Shown: one piece after another, positions 62,864 through 64,000 of the stretch
How the letters are laid out: each line of letters opens with the position of its first letter
Numbering within the stretch: the first letter of the stretch is position 1
Source of the DNA: Cupriavidus taiwanensis
GTDB taxonomy: Bacteria > Pseudomonadota > Gammaproteobacteria > Burkholderiales > Burkholderiaceae
Assembly (NCBI RefSeq): GCF_900250075.1
Contig: NZ_LT977070.1
Location: forward strand, 3,125,019 to 3,189,018
Direction of reading: 5' to 3'
Length of the DNA: 64,000 nucleotides
Translations under genes and position numbers: made by a program
Notes under the pieces: model-generated
Database searches by the model: none
What the model was told of the DNA's origin: nothing
What the model saw: the letters and a program-made list of their open reading frames with translations, nothing else

Positions 62864-63340
62864 ATGAACAACACGCTACGCGGCGGCGCGCTTGCCGTCC
62901 TTGGGGCGGCCCTGGTTGCCACGCTGGCGGCCGGCTGCGCCACGCAATCGAATTCCAACAGCGTCTACGGCACCGGCCAGGCGCAGCGTGAGCAGACCGT
63001 GCGCTACGGCGTGGTCGAAGGCATCCGCGAGGTCACCATCCAGGGCGGCCAGACCGGCGCCGGCACGCTGGCCGGCAGCGCCATCGGCGGCGTCGCGGCC
63101 GGCAGCACCATCGGCGGCGGCAATGGCGCGGTGGCGGCCGGCATCCTAGGCGCGGTACTGGGCGGCATCGCCGGCAGCGCGGCCGAGAACAAGATCAACC
63201 AGCGCCGCGCGCTTGAAATCACCGTGCGCCTGGACAACGGCGAGATGCGCGCGATCACGCAGGAGGCCGACGAAGCCTTCCGCCCTGGCGAACGGGTGCG
63301 GCTGCTGTCCTCCGGCGGCGTGACCCGCGTCACGCACTGA
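62864..63340 (+). CDS. Glycine-zipper outer membrane lipoprotein (SlyB/17-kDa antigen type)
   Basis: A 158-residue lipoprotein. The signal ends in lipobox LAAGC with Cys25. The mature part has the glycine zipper GAGTLAGSAIGGVAAGSTIG GGNGAVAAGILGAVLGGIAG SAAE, a likely two-helix membrane-associated hairpin, and a small beta domain (LEITVRLDNGEMRAITQEAD ... GERVRLLSSGGVTRV). Such proteins (SlyB, PcpB) support envelope integrity. ATG 62864 fits the signal peptide; the frame from 62840 is not needed. Confidence 0.94.
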   Translation: MNNTLRGGALAVLGAALVATLAAGCATQSNSNSVYGTGQAQREQTVRYGVVEGIREVTIQGGQTGAGTLAGSAIGGVAAGSTIGGGNGAVAAGILGAVLGGIAGSAAENKINQRRALEITVRLDNGEMRAITQEADEAFRPGERVRLLSSGGVTRVTH

Positions 63341-63375
63341 CGGCCACGCAGGCCGTCACCCAAGGCGCACCCCGG

Positions 63376-63408
63376 GCGCCGTACCCGCAAGGGTGCGGCG
63401 CTTTTTTT
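63376..63408 (+). terminator. Terminator of the glycine-zipper lipoprotein gene
   Basis: GCGCCG-T-ACCC pairs with GGGT-G-CGGCGC around a GCAA loop, with a single T-G mismatch, followed by seven T residues, 36 bp past the stop. Confidence 0.92.
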
Positions 63409-63446
63409 CTTTGGCCGCTCTGGCGGACGTGGCCCGCGCGCGCCCA

Positions 63447-63481
63447 TGAAAAAACCCGCCGGGCGGTTGCCATCGGCGGGT
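63447..63481 (-). terminator. Probable terminator of the H1-like gene
   Basis: ACCCGCC (63454-63460) and GGCGGGT (63475-63481) pair around a 14-nt loop; an AAAAAA run on the left gives a U run on the minus strand. It lies about 120 bp beyond the H1-like stop, leaving a long 3' untranslated segment. Confidence 0.65.
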
Positions 63482-63483
63482 CG

Positions 63484-63569
63484 GCAAGACTCAGGTGTCT
63501 TGCGGACCGGATACGCGGTATCCGGTCATGCAGGCACGACTTGCGTGCCGTGGTGGTTCCTTGCGGAAC
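63484..63569. other. Cluster of four consecutive hairpins behind the H1-like gene
   Basis: Four perfect short dyads stand side by side: GCAAGAC/GTCTTGC (63484-63503), GACCGGATAC/GTATCCGGTC (63505-63527), GGCACG/CGTGCC (63533-63549) and GTTCC/GGAAC (63556-63569). On the minus strand they lie between the H1-like stop and its terminator, so they would form the 3' untranslated region of that mRNA. Confidence 0.8.
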
Positions 63570-63598
63570 AGCTAAGGTCCACGCCGTGGCGGCGCAGC

Positions 63599-64000
63599 TT
63601 ACGGACGGTTGCCCGTCGGGAACGGCCAGGCAGCAGCCGGGTTCAGCGCGGTCTTGGCAGCCGAAGCGGGAGCAACGGCAGGGGCCGCGGCAGGCTTGGC
63701 GGCAGCCTTCTTGGCAGCCGGCTTCTTGGCAGCAGCCTTCTTGGCGGCCGGCTTCTTCGCAGCAGCCTTCTTGGCCGGCGCAGCCTTCTTGGCAGCGGCC
63801 TTCTTGGCGGGCGCCTTCTTGGCGGCTGCCTTCTTGGCCGGTGCTGCCTTCTTGGCGGCGACCTTCTTCACCGCGGCCTTCTTGGCGGGCGCCTTCTTGG
63901 CGGCTGCCTTCTTGGCCGGTGCTGCCTTCTTGGCGGCGACCTTCTTCACCGCGGCCTTCTTGGCCGGTGCTGCCTTCTTGGCGGCGGCCTTCTTGGCCGG
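63599..64000 (-). CDS. Histone H1-like Lys/Ala-rich DNA-binding protein (5' end outside window)
   Basis: Only the C-terminal ~133 residues are present; the frame runs off the right edge, and the apparent start at 63949 is an internal GTG. It consists almost wholly of KKAAAKKAPAKK-type repeats ending in a short Ala/Pro tail (KTALNPAAAWPFPTGNRP). Such lysine-rich tails resemble eukaryotic histone H1 and bacterial nucleoid proteins (for example AlgR3/AlgP, Bordetella BpH1), which bind DNA without sequence preference. Two exact 78-bp units are duplicated inside it. The N-terminal part that would decide the subfamily is not visible. Confidence 0.88.
   Translation of the reverse strand, partial: PAKKAAAKKAAPAKKAAVKKVAAKKAAPAKKAAAKKAPAKKAAVKKVAAKKAAPAKKAAAKKAPAKKAAAKKAAPAKKAAAKKPAAKKAAAKKPAAKKAAAKPAAAPAVAPASAAKTALNPAAAWPFPTGNRP
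63801..63956. repeat. 78-bp tandem duplication within the H1-like gene
   Basis: 63801-63878 and 63879-63956 appear identical by eye, each 26 codons, so the repeat keeps the reading frame. Smaller 12-15 bp units (TTCTTGGC...) run throughout the gene. Such repeats make length variation between strains likely. Confidence 0.85.

Noticed and set aside
63801..63956. Possible CRISPR array from regular repeats
   Set aside because: The repeats are contiguous without unique spacers and encode Lys/Ala repeats in frame; no cas gene is present.

Overview
The window is a gene-dense, GC-rich (roughly two thirds G+C) stretch of core betaproteobacterial chromosome. Gene content and order (secDF, pntAA/panD/pntAB/pntB, aroQ-accB-accC-prmA, mpl, tonB-aroE-mtgA) and protein sequences that look like the Ralstonia solanacearum Phc proteins point to Burkholderiaceae, most likely Cupriavidus (necator/taiwanensis group). 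I see no tRNA, rRNA, insertion sequence, prophage, integrase or CRISPR array. About 62 protein genes are supported; two are cut by the window edges (secD at the left, a histone H1-like gene at the right).

Layout. 1-2.1 kb: secD(partial)-secF. 2.15-7.05 kb (minus): a four-gene cluster recognised as phcB-phcS-phcR-phcQ, the cell-density signalling system of Ralstonia. 7.4-9.3 kb (minus): cytochrome b561 and two YceI proteins. 9.5-13.5 kb: purB, a glutathione S-transferase gene behind a perfect 17-bp inverted repeat, then mnmA and a Nudix hydrolase. 13.8-17.3 kb: transhydrogenase operon with panD inserted between pntAA and pntAB. 17.5-18.6 kb: an unusual response regulator. 18.6-28.5 kb (minus): RNA methyltransferase, DsbA-like isomerase, hemJ, proA, holA, lptE, leuS, dapB and bamE. 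28.7 kb: fur, convergent with phcA (29.3-30.3 kb), the LysR-type output regulator of the Phc system. 30.6-33.8 kb (minus): gap and tkt. 34-36 kb: VOC protein, rsmE, yidB. 36-37 kb (minus): a secreted guanyl-specific RNase coupled to an enlarged barstar-type inhibitor. 37.4-41.8 kb: maeB divergent from thiL-pgpA, then pncC. 42.4-45.9 kb: pyrF, a DMT permease, a candidate 6S RNA and corA. 45.9-54.4 kb (minus): mpl-esterase-ubiC-fabG-like-RNase II-tonB-aroE-mtgA. 54.6-63.3 kb (plus): an unrecognised conserved gene, tlpA-like, aroQ, accB, accC, prmA, a zinc-ribbon membrane protein, tpx, a PfkB kinase and a glycine-zipper lipoprotein. 63.6 kb to the edge (minus): H1-like gene with four hairpins behind its stop codon.

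How it fits together. Most genes are housekeeping: protein export, envelope assembly (bamE, lptE, mtgA, mpl), NADPH supply (pnt, maeB, tkt), fatty-acid initiation (accBC), and amino-acid and cofactor synthesis. The main accessory signals are the complete Phc signalling set (synthase, sensor, two response regulators and PhcA) within 28 kb, and the RNase/barstar pair. Several regulatory-looking DNA structures stand out: a 17-bp inverted repeat before gst, a palindrome inside the predicted maeB promoter, a 7-9-7 palindrome upstream of phcA, a family of CTCTCCCGC palindromes, and the hairpin cluster downstream of the H1-like gene. Functions are inferred from reading the sequence; no database search was possible.
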